Source of the DNA: Diaporthe sp. PMI_573
Lineage: Eukaryota > Ascomycota > Sordariomycetes > Diaporthales > Diaporthaceae
Direction: 5' to 3'
Assembly (NCBI GenBank): GCA_021399435.1
Contig: JAJTUP010000012.1
Span: 1 to 64,000 of the forward strand
DNA length: 64,000 nt
Shown here: positions 51,894 to 61,507 of the stretch, in pieces
Layout: each line of letters starts with the position of its first letter
Numbering within the stretch: position 1 is the stretch's first letter
Position numbers and translations under genes: made by a program
The notes under the pieces: generated by a model
Seen by the model: the letters and a program-made list of their open reading frames with translations, nothing else
Databases searched by the model: none
What the model was told of the DNA's origin: nothing

Positions 51894-53530
51894 GACACTG
51901 TGCCAGGATTTGATTCGTGTGATTATCGCAGCCTCTCTGTAATTAATGTGCTGTTATTTTACTAGCAGGATCTAGGCTGCGGGCGGAGGATTCGATATTA
52001 AACGAAAACAAATCGGAACATCAGGTTCGGCCTTGAGACATCGTAAATTGAAGCAAAGGCAGAATACCTCTGGAAACACGGGTAGGTACCTGGGCAGGTT
52101 TTGGAGCAGCCATCTCTCACCAAATCCCCCTCGGACTCGCACCTCGCACCACGCACCACGCCAATTCTGCCACGACGCTTTTCAGATAAGGCATTGCAGC
52201 CATCAGGGCCAACTCTAAGGAGCCGAGTTCCAAACGGCTGGTGGATGGTGCCGAGCCACTAGTTTCCAATTGATGGCCTCAAAAGGGCGGCTAACGTGGT
52301 GTAATACAAGCCGACGCCACTCCCTCGCGAAGGGTCTCGCTAACACGAATACCTATGAGGACGCGCACGGGCTGGGTCTAGTGCTATGCGACCAATAAAC
52401 ATTCAAAGCCCGGGTCTTTGCATATTTGCCTGTCTCGTCGGTGTATCGAAAACGGCTGGTAGAGACTTCCGGGACCAACACCTGAACCCAGATCATTCCG
52501 ACAGGTCAGGTACATAATATTGGGCTGCAAACACCATCCGGCTGCTGCAGTTCGTTCCCCGTAGAGTGAACCGTCAGTCTCCACAATTTTGTTCCAATGA
52601 TCGGACATCAGGCTGCAAAACACTGCAGCTCAGCCCTGTCACAATCGATAGATATTCTTTCCGGGTACAGCAACCGGCCCGCAAGCTCCTTCCTGTGCAG
52701 ACCGACCCAATCCCAGCTCTCGGAAGAGTTGTGCTTTTCGGATCGGCAGACTTTATTTATGCATGTAGCCTCCTCGCAAATATAAGCTGAAGGTTCGTTA
52801 AGCAAACTTGCAGGGAGGTCTACTTTTCCACGCACATGCGTGCAGCATCAGCCACCCTGGATTCTCTGGCCCCGCGTCCGATGTCAACTCGGTCAGCTCT
52901 TGTGCCAGGGATCATTGAGAGGTCCATTCGACACGTGTCTCCCAGCCGTCCCCCGCAGGATTAAGCGAAATAACCAAGAGCGAAAGAGCCTGTCCCGGCT
53001 GCATGACACTTCCCGCATCCAGGTCTTGATTTAGAAAATCAGATGCTTTTCTCAACCTAGATGCTTCGCCTGAAGCTTCGCGTCACACAGCACTTTGCAT
53101 CGCTTAGAATGTTTGCCGTTCGGTCTGCAGTTTGTTCTGCACATGTACCCCCACAGAAGGCCCCAACAAAATCTGCCCCTTGTGATCCTTATTTGTCGTA
53201 CGGAATCACCTGGAATGGCACGTTCTCCGGCCCGATCATCTCGCAAGAATAGTCGAATACAAGGATTTTTATAGGCTTCCAATCTCTCGGGGCCTATGAG
53301 GTGAATCGCAGGAAGGTGAAAGGGATACATTTTCTTTCAACAGACGTCTGCGTTGATCTTTTCAATGTAATCAAGCACGGCCAACACATTTTCAACCCCC
53401 TTATATCTGCTTTGAAGGCCTTCCTTTCTTGCTGTCCTCGCACGTCTGATGGGATTCAGCCAGGACTTTTGCTGCCGCAGGTAGTACCCTCTTCCTTTAT
53501 CATGTTGTTCATGTGCACACGAAGTCTACT
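51894..53530. other. Intergenic
   Basis: 1.64 kb between the SDR and GT2 genes. No conserved coding motif, RNA gene or repeat was seen. Confidence 0.5.
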
Positions 53531-55174
53531 ATGTCTTTGATACTTGCCTCGTTATGGTGAGTACTACCACTAAACGCTGGTCGTTGTTAACCTTTCCATT
53601 TCCCAACTGAACTTTCGATAGGCTCTGGGGACAGTATGAACGCCACGTCGAAGCGGCACTGGAGAAGAAGTACAAACCTGTGCCCCTCCCGGAAAACCCG
53701 CAATATAGCACCCAGGATGTCAGTATTGTGGTTGCCACGATAGAGACCCCAAACACCCTGCCTGAGTCCCTGCACCAGTGGCTTAGCAATGATCCACTTG
53801 AGATCATCATCGTCACAATCCAGCGAGATCTCGAGCTTGTTCAGTCTCTTGTGTCACAAGTCCCGGAGGCAGCTCGAATTACTCAGATTGTCACCTGCGG
53901 CATCACAAACAAAAGAGAGCAACTCGCCCAGGGCATCAGAATGGCACGAGGTCAGATCATAGCACTTGTGGACGATGACGCGTTCTGGCCGGCGACCACG
54001 GTGCTGCCGTATCTGCTTGCTGGCCTTGAGGAAGATCCAAGCGTAGGAGGAGTTCAGGGAAAGCAGAGGTATGTTGAGAAAGATGCTTAATGGCTTTTTC
54101 CACGCTCAGTGGCAATGAGCCCAATCATCAGAGCGCCACAGCTAATATTAACTGTTCCAACTAGTCCCTACATTCCAGAGCATAGACGCAGAGGCAATGA
54201 AATAACCCCCTGGGAGGTGGCTGCCATACGCCTCATGGTGATTCAAAATCGAATCCAAGCAGTTCGGTTTGCAGCAGATGAGGGCTGCTTCTGCCTGATC
54301 GGACGCACGATGCTCATTCGCTCAAAACTGCTCCAAGATGAAGAGTTCCTCCACGCGAGTAAGCAGCTTCTGGATACAATTTTAACCCCTTCAAGAAGCA
54401 AGTTCTGCCAAAATTTGGCCAGTGCCTCAAAGAACTTATCACACTGCTGGTTTTGAGACAGGCTATGGCCACAATGGCGACCCTTTCCTCCCCCAATTTG
54501 TATGAAACTGCTCCCTTGGTCCTTTGACAGCTGACTCTGAATGCTGCAGTGTGCAATGACTATTGGGCAGGCAACAAGCTAAGCACGGGGGATGATTGCT
54601 TCATTTCCCGCTGGATGATGCTCAAGGGTTGGAAATTCTGCATCCAGAATGCTGCTGAGGCTGAGATCCTGACCTTGATACCGGATGACATCAAAATGCT
54701 GCTTCAAAATGTGCGGTGGAAGAGGAGTTCTTTCCAGTCTTGCTGGACGATCTTGTTTGATTGCCCCGGCCTCTGGCGTTTCATTCGGTAACTTGACTCG
54801 CAATCTCCCTCTCTCCAGCTGGGGTCGAATTTCTCAGCTTTGTACATCAGAGCTAATTCAACTCATTGTGTAGAGTCTACCCTTACACGGGTCGCAAACT
54901 TGTCGAGCGGTTTTTTACCCCACTACTCACCTGGCTTCACATCTGGGCCTGGGTCGAAAGCTTCCGGAACACCCCAATAGTCGCCGCGCTTATATTGCTC
55001 TGGTACGTGTGGGGATTGATCAAAAGCTACCGATCTTTCGTGCAAGCCTACCCATTTTGTGGAAAGAAGATATGGGGTGCACTTCTCTTCGATCATTGTT
55101 ACCCTATTTTGGACATCTATGGCTGGTGCACTGTGGGCCGCGAGGGCTGGCTGACCCGACGAGACGATGATTGA
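53531..55174 (+). CDS. Family 2 glycosyltransferase (polysaccharide-synthase-like)
   Basis: Six exons give 420 residues: 53531-53556, 53622-54068, 54165-54358, 54462-54499, 54531-54787 and 54874-55174. Together they are an exact multiple of three and all phases agree. The GT-A core shows VSIVVATIETPNTLP, the nucleotide-sugar Asp cluster IIALVDDDAFWP, the acceptor-site region CFCLIGRTMLIRS, the catalytic acidic box LSTGDDCFISRW and a QxxRW-like QNVRWKRSSF. Hydrophobic segments (TWLHIWAWVE, PIVAALILLWYVWGLI) follow, as in membrane-bound fungal GT2 enzymes of the Cps1/hyaluronan-synthase-like type. The second donor-acceptor pair was chosen among alternatives by frame. It is likely a processive polysaccharide synthase at the plasma membrane; the sugar is unknown. 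Confidence 0.85.
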
Positions 55175-55974
55175 TGATTGATGATTCCACCCCACATTCA
55201 CGAAGAATATCTTGTCTCACAGCAAGATTGGATCTCTTTGATGGCTTGATGGACATGTTCATGACTGTTGAGAGCGGTTCCCAGAAGGGCGGTGTGTGTG
55301 CTAAACCTAATATGCGTTTCCTGTCTCTTTCCCATCACAGCCGTTGTCTTTCCTTTCCCTGAAATTGCAAATCACAGGTTGAATTCTTCAGCACTAGTCT
55401 GTTTTCTGTGGTGTTATATCTGGTCTGTATTCAGTGGTATTATAATCCAACTGCCCGATACTTAGATTGGCTGCGAGCCGCCGCGATGCCCTGGAGCCAT
55501 CTAACCAATTAGCTAGATAATATTTGTTGCAGGCCTTCTCGTATCTAACGCATTTCACCTCGCTGTATCAGTATTCTAGGATGATGGACAGCTGCCGTGG
55601 GGCGCGAGTCATACTAGTCCGACGGATCGATACGTCTGGCTTGATCAAGTTGTTGGTGGAGTCGGGCCCGGTCTCGTGAGGTGAGAAGCCCCTGAAAATG
55701 ACATGGAAGCCGGCATCACGATGCAAGCCATCCACCGGAGGTCCACAAAAGATAACCACGGGCTGTGTCCCAGCTACTTTGTAGGCTGAAAATCAATATA
55801 CCTGGAAACATGTTGGGCTATCCCGTAAATGCTAGAGGAGGCATGACTCGTCCGTGAGAATTAGGTTTGGATACTTGAATCCCGGATCTCCATTGCTCAC
55901 TACCCATCGTGATTTCAATCAAGGCGTCCAGGACTTTCGCGCACAAGCTGTCTTCGTCTGTACACAGGAACATC
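55175..55974. other. Intergenic
   Basis: 800 bp. The end of the GT2 gene contains ATGATTGATGATTGATGATT repeats at its stop. No further gene was seen. Confidence 0.45.
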
Positions 55975-57104
55975 ATGGTCGCGGACTCTACCAATATGGC
56001 TACGCCCGATTACGCCGCGGCTCATACAGGCGCGGGGAAGAGACACGTCGATACGACTGTCTTATATTTCAGTGGTGATCCCAAAGTACAGCTGGAGCCA
56101 ACAATTATCGGAGGGTAAAAGAATCTTCCCTAGGGTGGCGTCTGCGCAGCTACTGATAGGAGTCAAACAGTCCAAAACCACCCAACTTGACGCCCAAAAT
56201 CCCCTCACCGGTTTCAATCACGGATGTCACAGGAGATGAAGGCAAGTACTCACTCGAGGCCCAAGGCTTCCAGTTTGTCAAGCACAACTCCAAATTTGAA
56301 AAAGACCTTCCGGAGCTTAAGAGCCGATACAAGGCATCGGAGGCCCTGGATGAAGTTACGGCGGGTTACTATGCAGAGATGAAAGATATATTGGCGCAAA
56401 CATTAGCAAGCAACAAGAAGTAGTAAGTTCTCATCAGGGGGACCGCAGTTCAAGTTCTAGTAGAGCCATACTGAGACCATCAAAGTCCAAAACCCTCCAG
56501 TATACACATATTAACTCACATCATCCGAGCCGGTCCTAAAGACGGCGAAGGTGACCGAGGCCCAGCGGGACCACTGTATGGCGTACACGTTGATCAGTCT
56601 ACTTGGGCTGCGGAAGGAGTAGCTGAAAGATGGCTCGGGGACCAAGCGGCGGAGCTCCTCAAGAAGCCGCGCTTCCAGATCATCAACGTAAGCCCTAAAG
56701 ACTGATACGCAACGCGGTCCATAAACTTTACTGACAACGATGACCAGATGTGGCGACCTTGCAAGCCAATCACCCGAGACCCTTTTGCAGTCTCAGACGC
56801 CACGTCCATTCCAGACGAGCACATTATCAAGGTGCCACTGATCTTTCCTGACCACACGGCTGAGGCGCTGGAGGTTGTTCCCGCACCGGATCCACAGAAG
56901 CCGCACCGTTACTACTACAAGTTCAACCAGCACCCAGATGATGTACTATTTTTCATCCAGGTCGATTCCAGCAAGCAACTAGACGTGCCGAGACGCTGCC
57001 CGCATGTTGCGTTCAAGGATCCCAACTTGGATGAGTCCAAGGGCGAGCCAAGAATCAGCATTGAGACGAGAGCCATGGTTTTCTACGATCAAGATGAGGC
57101 ATGA
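55975..57104 (+). CDS. AsaB/CmcJ-like non-haem oxygenase (GA4-desaturase-like family)
   Basis: Four exons, 55975-56114, 56171-56422, 56486-56687 and 56748-57104, give 316 residues with consistent phases. DTTVLYFSGDPK at the start, IPSPVSITDVTGDE, GFQFVKHNSKF and INMWRPCKPITRDPF define the fungal family that includes AsaB hydroxylase/desaturase and cephamycin CmcJ-like proteins. An HxD pair (YGVHVDQSTW) and a later His/Arg pair (CPHVAFKDP, SIETRAMVFY) resemble the iron and 2-oxoglutarate ligands of Fe(II) dioxygenases. Members sit in several secondary-metabolite clusters. A methyltransferase gene follows 400 bp downstream on the same strand. An upstream in-frame ATG exists at 55909; 55975 is preferred because it starts close to the conserved domain. 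Confidence 0.85.
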
Positions 57105-57504
57105 TGAGTGATCTACCCTCGGATGTCAAACCAGCAGATGTAAATATCAATCTATTTATAGACAACTGCCTCAGACGCCGAATAAAATATGTGAAGTGTA
57201 TATTGCCACTATCTGCCGCATACAGCTAGCCTCGGACTCTTTAAGTGCGAGGTCGATATAAGTGGTTCCCAATGTCACCAGTAAGCACACCAGGCATCAT
57301 ATTTATCGCTCCCGGCGTGTGCAGGGGATCTTCAAAAACAATACCCCGCCTTCAACCCCGGTATCTGATAACTTGGAATTGTGCTGTCCCAAGTGTTGCC
57401 TTCGATCCTCGTTGTGAAACAGCTACAAGCGGACCAGATCGATTTTGCAACTACGCGAACACACCAATCTTGGCGGGGAACAGAGCGCAAAAGTGTCACC
57501 AAAA
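57105..57504. other. Intergenic between AsaB-like and methyltransferase genes
   Basis: 400 bp. The frame of the methyltransferase is open back to 57445, but conservation starts at the 57505 ATG. Confidence 0.45.
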
Positions 57505-58267
57505 ATGGCCGTCGACAATGCCCAGTACGAGAAGGTGGTGGGAACATACGACAGTATATTGGGGACTGCTGTGCGCCGCTGTGACACATTGAACATGTTC
57601 CATTCCATTGGCTCGGTTGATGGCAAGAATGTCCTTGATCTTTCAACGGGCACTGGCTATTTCGCTCGTACTCTGTCCAAGAAGGGGGCTCAGCACGCTG
57701 TTGGGGTCGACGTCAGCCAGGGAATGCTGGACGTAGCTCGCAAGTTGACAGGAGACGACTCGCTGATTCCAGAGGGCGTGGTGGAGTTTGAATTAGGGGA
57801 TGTTTTCAAGCCGCTCAGTCTTCTCAACTGTCCTGAGGCAAGCCGCGACGTGATCACTGGCGCGTGGTGCCTGAACTATGCCGGGGACCAGGCGATGATG
57901 GACCAGGCGTGGCAGAACATTGCCAAGTACCTAAAGCTGGGAGGGAGATTCGTGGGTCTCATCCCGAGCACCTATGCTTCATGGCTTCAGGATGATGAGG
58001 AATATTTCGACTTCTCATTCAAGAGACTCCAACAGGTCGAGCGCGGACATATGTGCAGGCTCACACCAGGAGCAGCCGGTCTCATTCAACGCATATGTGC
58101 TGAAACATTCTGTTTTTGAGAAGGGCGCCAAATCTGCTGGGCTGGTCAATGTCACTTTAGCAAACCCCATTGTTCTGCCGGAATTCGAGGGGACTGAAAA
58201 TGAAGCGCACTGGAATGGCTTCTTGGCCCGTCCCCTGTTCACAGTCATGACAGCAACAAAGCCTTAG
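57505..58267 (+). pseudogene. Class I SAM-dependent methyltransferase with a frameshift
   Basis: The first frame encodes a methyltransferase-11/25-like protein: MAVDNAQYEKVVGTYDSI, SAM motif I VLDLSTGTGYFARTL, VGVDVSQGMLDVARK (acidic loop), GDVFKPLSL and GGRFVGLIPS. After FKRLQQVERGHMCRLT (about 58060) the family C-terminus continues only in the +1 frame (EQPVSFNAYVLKHSVFEKGA ... ARPLFTVMTATKP, stop 58265-58267). No GT-AG intron of realistic length fits, because the only candidate would be 23 nt. Either the gene is disabled by a 1-nt indel, losing the last 60-70 residues of the fold, or the base call is wrong. It probably acts with the upstream AsaB-like oxygenase. Substrate unknown. Confidence 0.75.
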
Positions 58268-58458
58268 CTGGAATGAACTGAGCTCGGCCATGGGCGTGGA
58301 GAAGCTTGAAGTCTCGTGCAATTCTACTTCGGAGACCACATCAAGACATTTACTCATCTTTCACAAGTAATAGCAAACGATTTCACCATGATCATCATCC
58401 AAACGGATCGCGAAATTAACCATTATCGCAGTCTGTTGTGCTAACTGCCGGACGCTGT

Positions 58459-59817
58459 CTAGCGCCTATAATGTGAACTATAATCAGGATCTCCAGCCAG
58501 GTCTCTCAGTCCATCAGGCCTGTCTCCTCCAGGCGACGTGATACCAGGGAATCCTACGAATTGGGGGCTCCGTTGGGGTCCAGCCCTAAAGAAACGGGAG
58601 GTCTCCTGGCCCGGCCCGTAAGACATACAGGTATCCAGATCCGGCCTACTAGAGAACGTGTCCTGCCGTCTGAGATCATACATCTCCTCTCTCCCGGCCT
58701 TGTCGAACGTCTTCGGCCGCGTGGTTTCGTACATGTTGTCGAGGTCCTGGAGCATGCGGTCATCGCTGATGCCCTGCAGCATGTCCTTTCTGTACCGTCG
58801 TCTCCGCTGCCACATGTAGATCGCCCAGATGGCCACGGCCATCGCACCAAGCCCGCCGGCTACGGAGACACCGATCATCGCAGGCACTGGGAAGCCGGCA
58901 TTCTGGCCCTTGGAGTCGTCTGGCTGCTCGGCGCCAGCCGCGGTTGTGTTACTGTCCGCGTCGCTCGGTGCGGCTGTCACGGTCTCCGTCGGCAGCGGTA
59001 CCGCGACCAGGCCTGCGGAACTGCTGGCCGTCTCGAGGTTCCCGGCCGGGGAGCTCTCCGCAGATATGGTCTGAGTTCCAGAGAGGCTTGGAGGGTCTGC
59101 AGCTGAAGAGGATGAGGACCCTGTCTCTAGAGGTTGCGACGACGTCGATGAGGCCGCCGGACCGGGAACGAGGTCGCTGCTCTGCCAGACGATCTGGAAC
59201 ATTGGCGCAAGAAGCGTCACAGCTGTCGCAGTCTGCCTCGGGAGTATCGCGTTGGCGTTGTCTTCTGAGCCACAGTTGGTAGTCGGTACCGCCAGTGATG
59301 TTGTAGTCTTCACACAAGTCTGTCCACCAAGATTGTCACAGGCATATCCACTGATAGAAGTCAGTATCCGATGATCAGGTAGAGGCTCTCCCAAGACTTA
59401 CTTGAGACAGCAGCCCACGGCAGTCTCAGTATCAGACAAAGTGTATTGCATCGGCCAGTCTTTCTTTCCAAGCAGGCCTCCTGTGGCAGAACACGCGCTG
59501 GTGTGACCCGCAGGACATATTATGCCGGGCGAGTAGTAGCCCCATCCAGGAGACTCTGTTGAAGGGCCAGGAACGCCGAAGCTTGTTGGGGGCCAGCACG
59601 CTGTATCAAGAACACCGGTCTCTACTCCGCAAACTTCTGCTAGACGGCCAAGCAATACCTCTCCACTAACCTGAGCCACAGCCGTCGTGCACTCTGGTGG
59701 CTGCGTGAAGGTCGCGGTGAGAGGACCCAGAATTGTAGCAGCCTGGCCGGTAATGGGCCCCAGCGTAGATGAGCCACCCAGAAGGCTGCCAAGGCCGTCA
59801 ATGAGACCTGGAGACAT
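58459..59817 (-). CDS. Single-pass mucin-like membrane protein
   Basis: Two exons on the minus strand, 59817-59402 and 59350-58459, give 435 residues; the join reads AVGCCLNGYACDNLGG. The extracellular part has a Cys pattern (ECTTAVAQVSGEVLLGRLAE, CSATGGLLGKKDWPMQY, CCLNGYACDNLGGQTC) and a Ser/Thr-rich stalk. A transmembrane segment (AMIGVSVAGGLGAMAVAIWA) is followed at once by a basic stop-transfer WQRRRRYRKD and a roughly 110-residue cytosolic tail. Such proteins are common on fungal cell surfaces and can act as wall sensors. An upstream in-frame ATG at 59871 would add a hydrophobic YWYTVSCIIF stretch that could serve as a signal; the 59817 start lacks one. Function unknown. Confidence 0.78.
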
Positions 59818-61507
59818 TGTATTGAATATTATGCACGATACTGTGTACCAGTAAAAGGTTTGGGAATGCACTGCATTCCAGCTGAAAGAATTATGAACAA
59901 AGCCTGCTCAAAGTTTTCGAATGTCGAATTCGAGGACGTTGGTATTGGTATGGGAAGGGAGCGTGGGCAAGTGAAGGGAGGGCAACCAGAAAAAGCACCC
60001 TCTCCCCAATCTTGTCTTCTCTTCCTTCCCGCTCCTATCCCGAACTTAAAGACGAGGGACAAAAGCCCCTGATCTCGCCAATGCGTCGATCACAGCATTT
60101 GTTCTTGAGTGACGTCGTGGTTTGTTCCACCCGTCAAGTGTTCACCAAGGCGCTGTTTCAAACCGAATCACAGAGTTCTTCTTTCGGGGGTCCAGTTGTC
60201 GAGTAAGCAAAGATCGACGGGATTGACAGTGTCGATCGGCGACCAGCCGGCTGGTTTCCCAGCGTGATTGGCTCGCTCCGCAAAAGCATCTCAGCCCCTG
60301 AAAATCCCAGTGACATCGTCTTTTGGTCTTAAGTGTCAGACTCGGTATTGGCTTCAAGGTTTCTTTGGTCAAACAGTGCGCTGTTTCAATCACAAATCAG
60401 GTGCCAGCCGTGAGGGCGCGACGCTGGCGGACCCTGAGGCCAACGGGGCTGAGGAAGACTTCCAAAAAAGATCACGGCAGGCCATTGGTCGACTCATCCC
60501 CCAGCGACTGCCAGCTACGGCTTGCATTGAGGTCCAGTCTTCTCAATTCGTCGAAGATTGTGGTCAGCAGGATGGTGCGCGCCAAGTCCGGCAATCTCCA
60601 GCCAATTTCGAGAAATTCCCATGCATTGTTGCTGCTTTTGATTTCACTTAGACACCGCCCAAACATATCGCTCGCTGATCACATCGCCTACCCTGGAAAT
60701 AGCTCAAAGCTTGATTGCCCAATGACTTTGTGATTTAGCCAATTCCTCATGAAAGGGAAGAAGAAGATTATTAACAGTACTTCTTCTAGGGGGTGGTCGA
60801 GGACAGCAAGTCATCGGAGACTTTGCCAACAGATAATTTCGCGATATCAATAGTTCGATTTGAATTCCCAGTCTGCCTGCGTCGTGTTCGGACCCTATCT
60901 TTGTGGCTGAACTTGTGGACCATCGCGTCGGCTACCCGGCATGCAGAAGCAATTGGTTCGAGTGAGGGGTTTGCAACGTGCCATCGACCGGGTGTCGCAT
61001 CCGCTCGTGAGAAGTCGGGAACCGTCAGCCCCGGCCTGCAGGTCAAACGCAACCTCAACACCAACACAGGCAGCTCTGTTTCTGTTCTGTCACCACGGCC
61101 TGCACGGATCTCGCCACGGGCAAAGTTTTGGAGAAGCTCGGGGTATGCAGGGCGGGGACCGGGCACAGTACAGGAGATTAACTGTGCAGTGCAACCTGAG
61201 TTGCATGAGACCGGCCACCAGCGTTGGACATCACGAACTGGGGGAAGCTAGTTTTTTGAATGGCATGACCTGCGCTCGCCGTGATTGTCGAGGTGCGGGG
61301 AAACGCAGATCGCAAGGAAAGATGTTGCATCGTCACTGTTGCGATTTGGGAGATTGCAGAGTTAGGTACACAGAAGGTTGACGTGTTTTGGTCGTGCCAG
61401 AACTCTCAAGGTCTACAACTGCGATGAAGCAGCTCTAAGCCGTCATAAGCCAAAATAGTAGTTATTGTCGGCTCACTTGCTCGACCACGAAGAGTGAAAC
61501 GCACAAC
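59818..61507. other. Divergent intergenic region
   Basis: 1.69 kb between the membrane-protein start and the GH92 start. Frames on both strands lack recognisable motifs. Confidence 0.5.

Noticed and set aside
58040..58062. Intron in the methyltransferase explaining the frame change
   Set aside because: The only GT...AG pair (CAG|GTCGAG...GTGCAG|GC) would be 23 nt, far below the usual fungal minimum.
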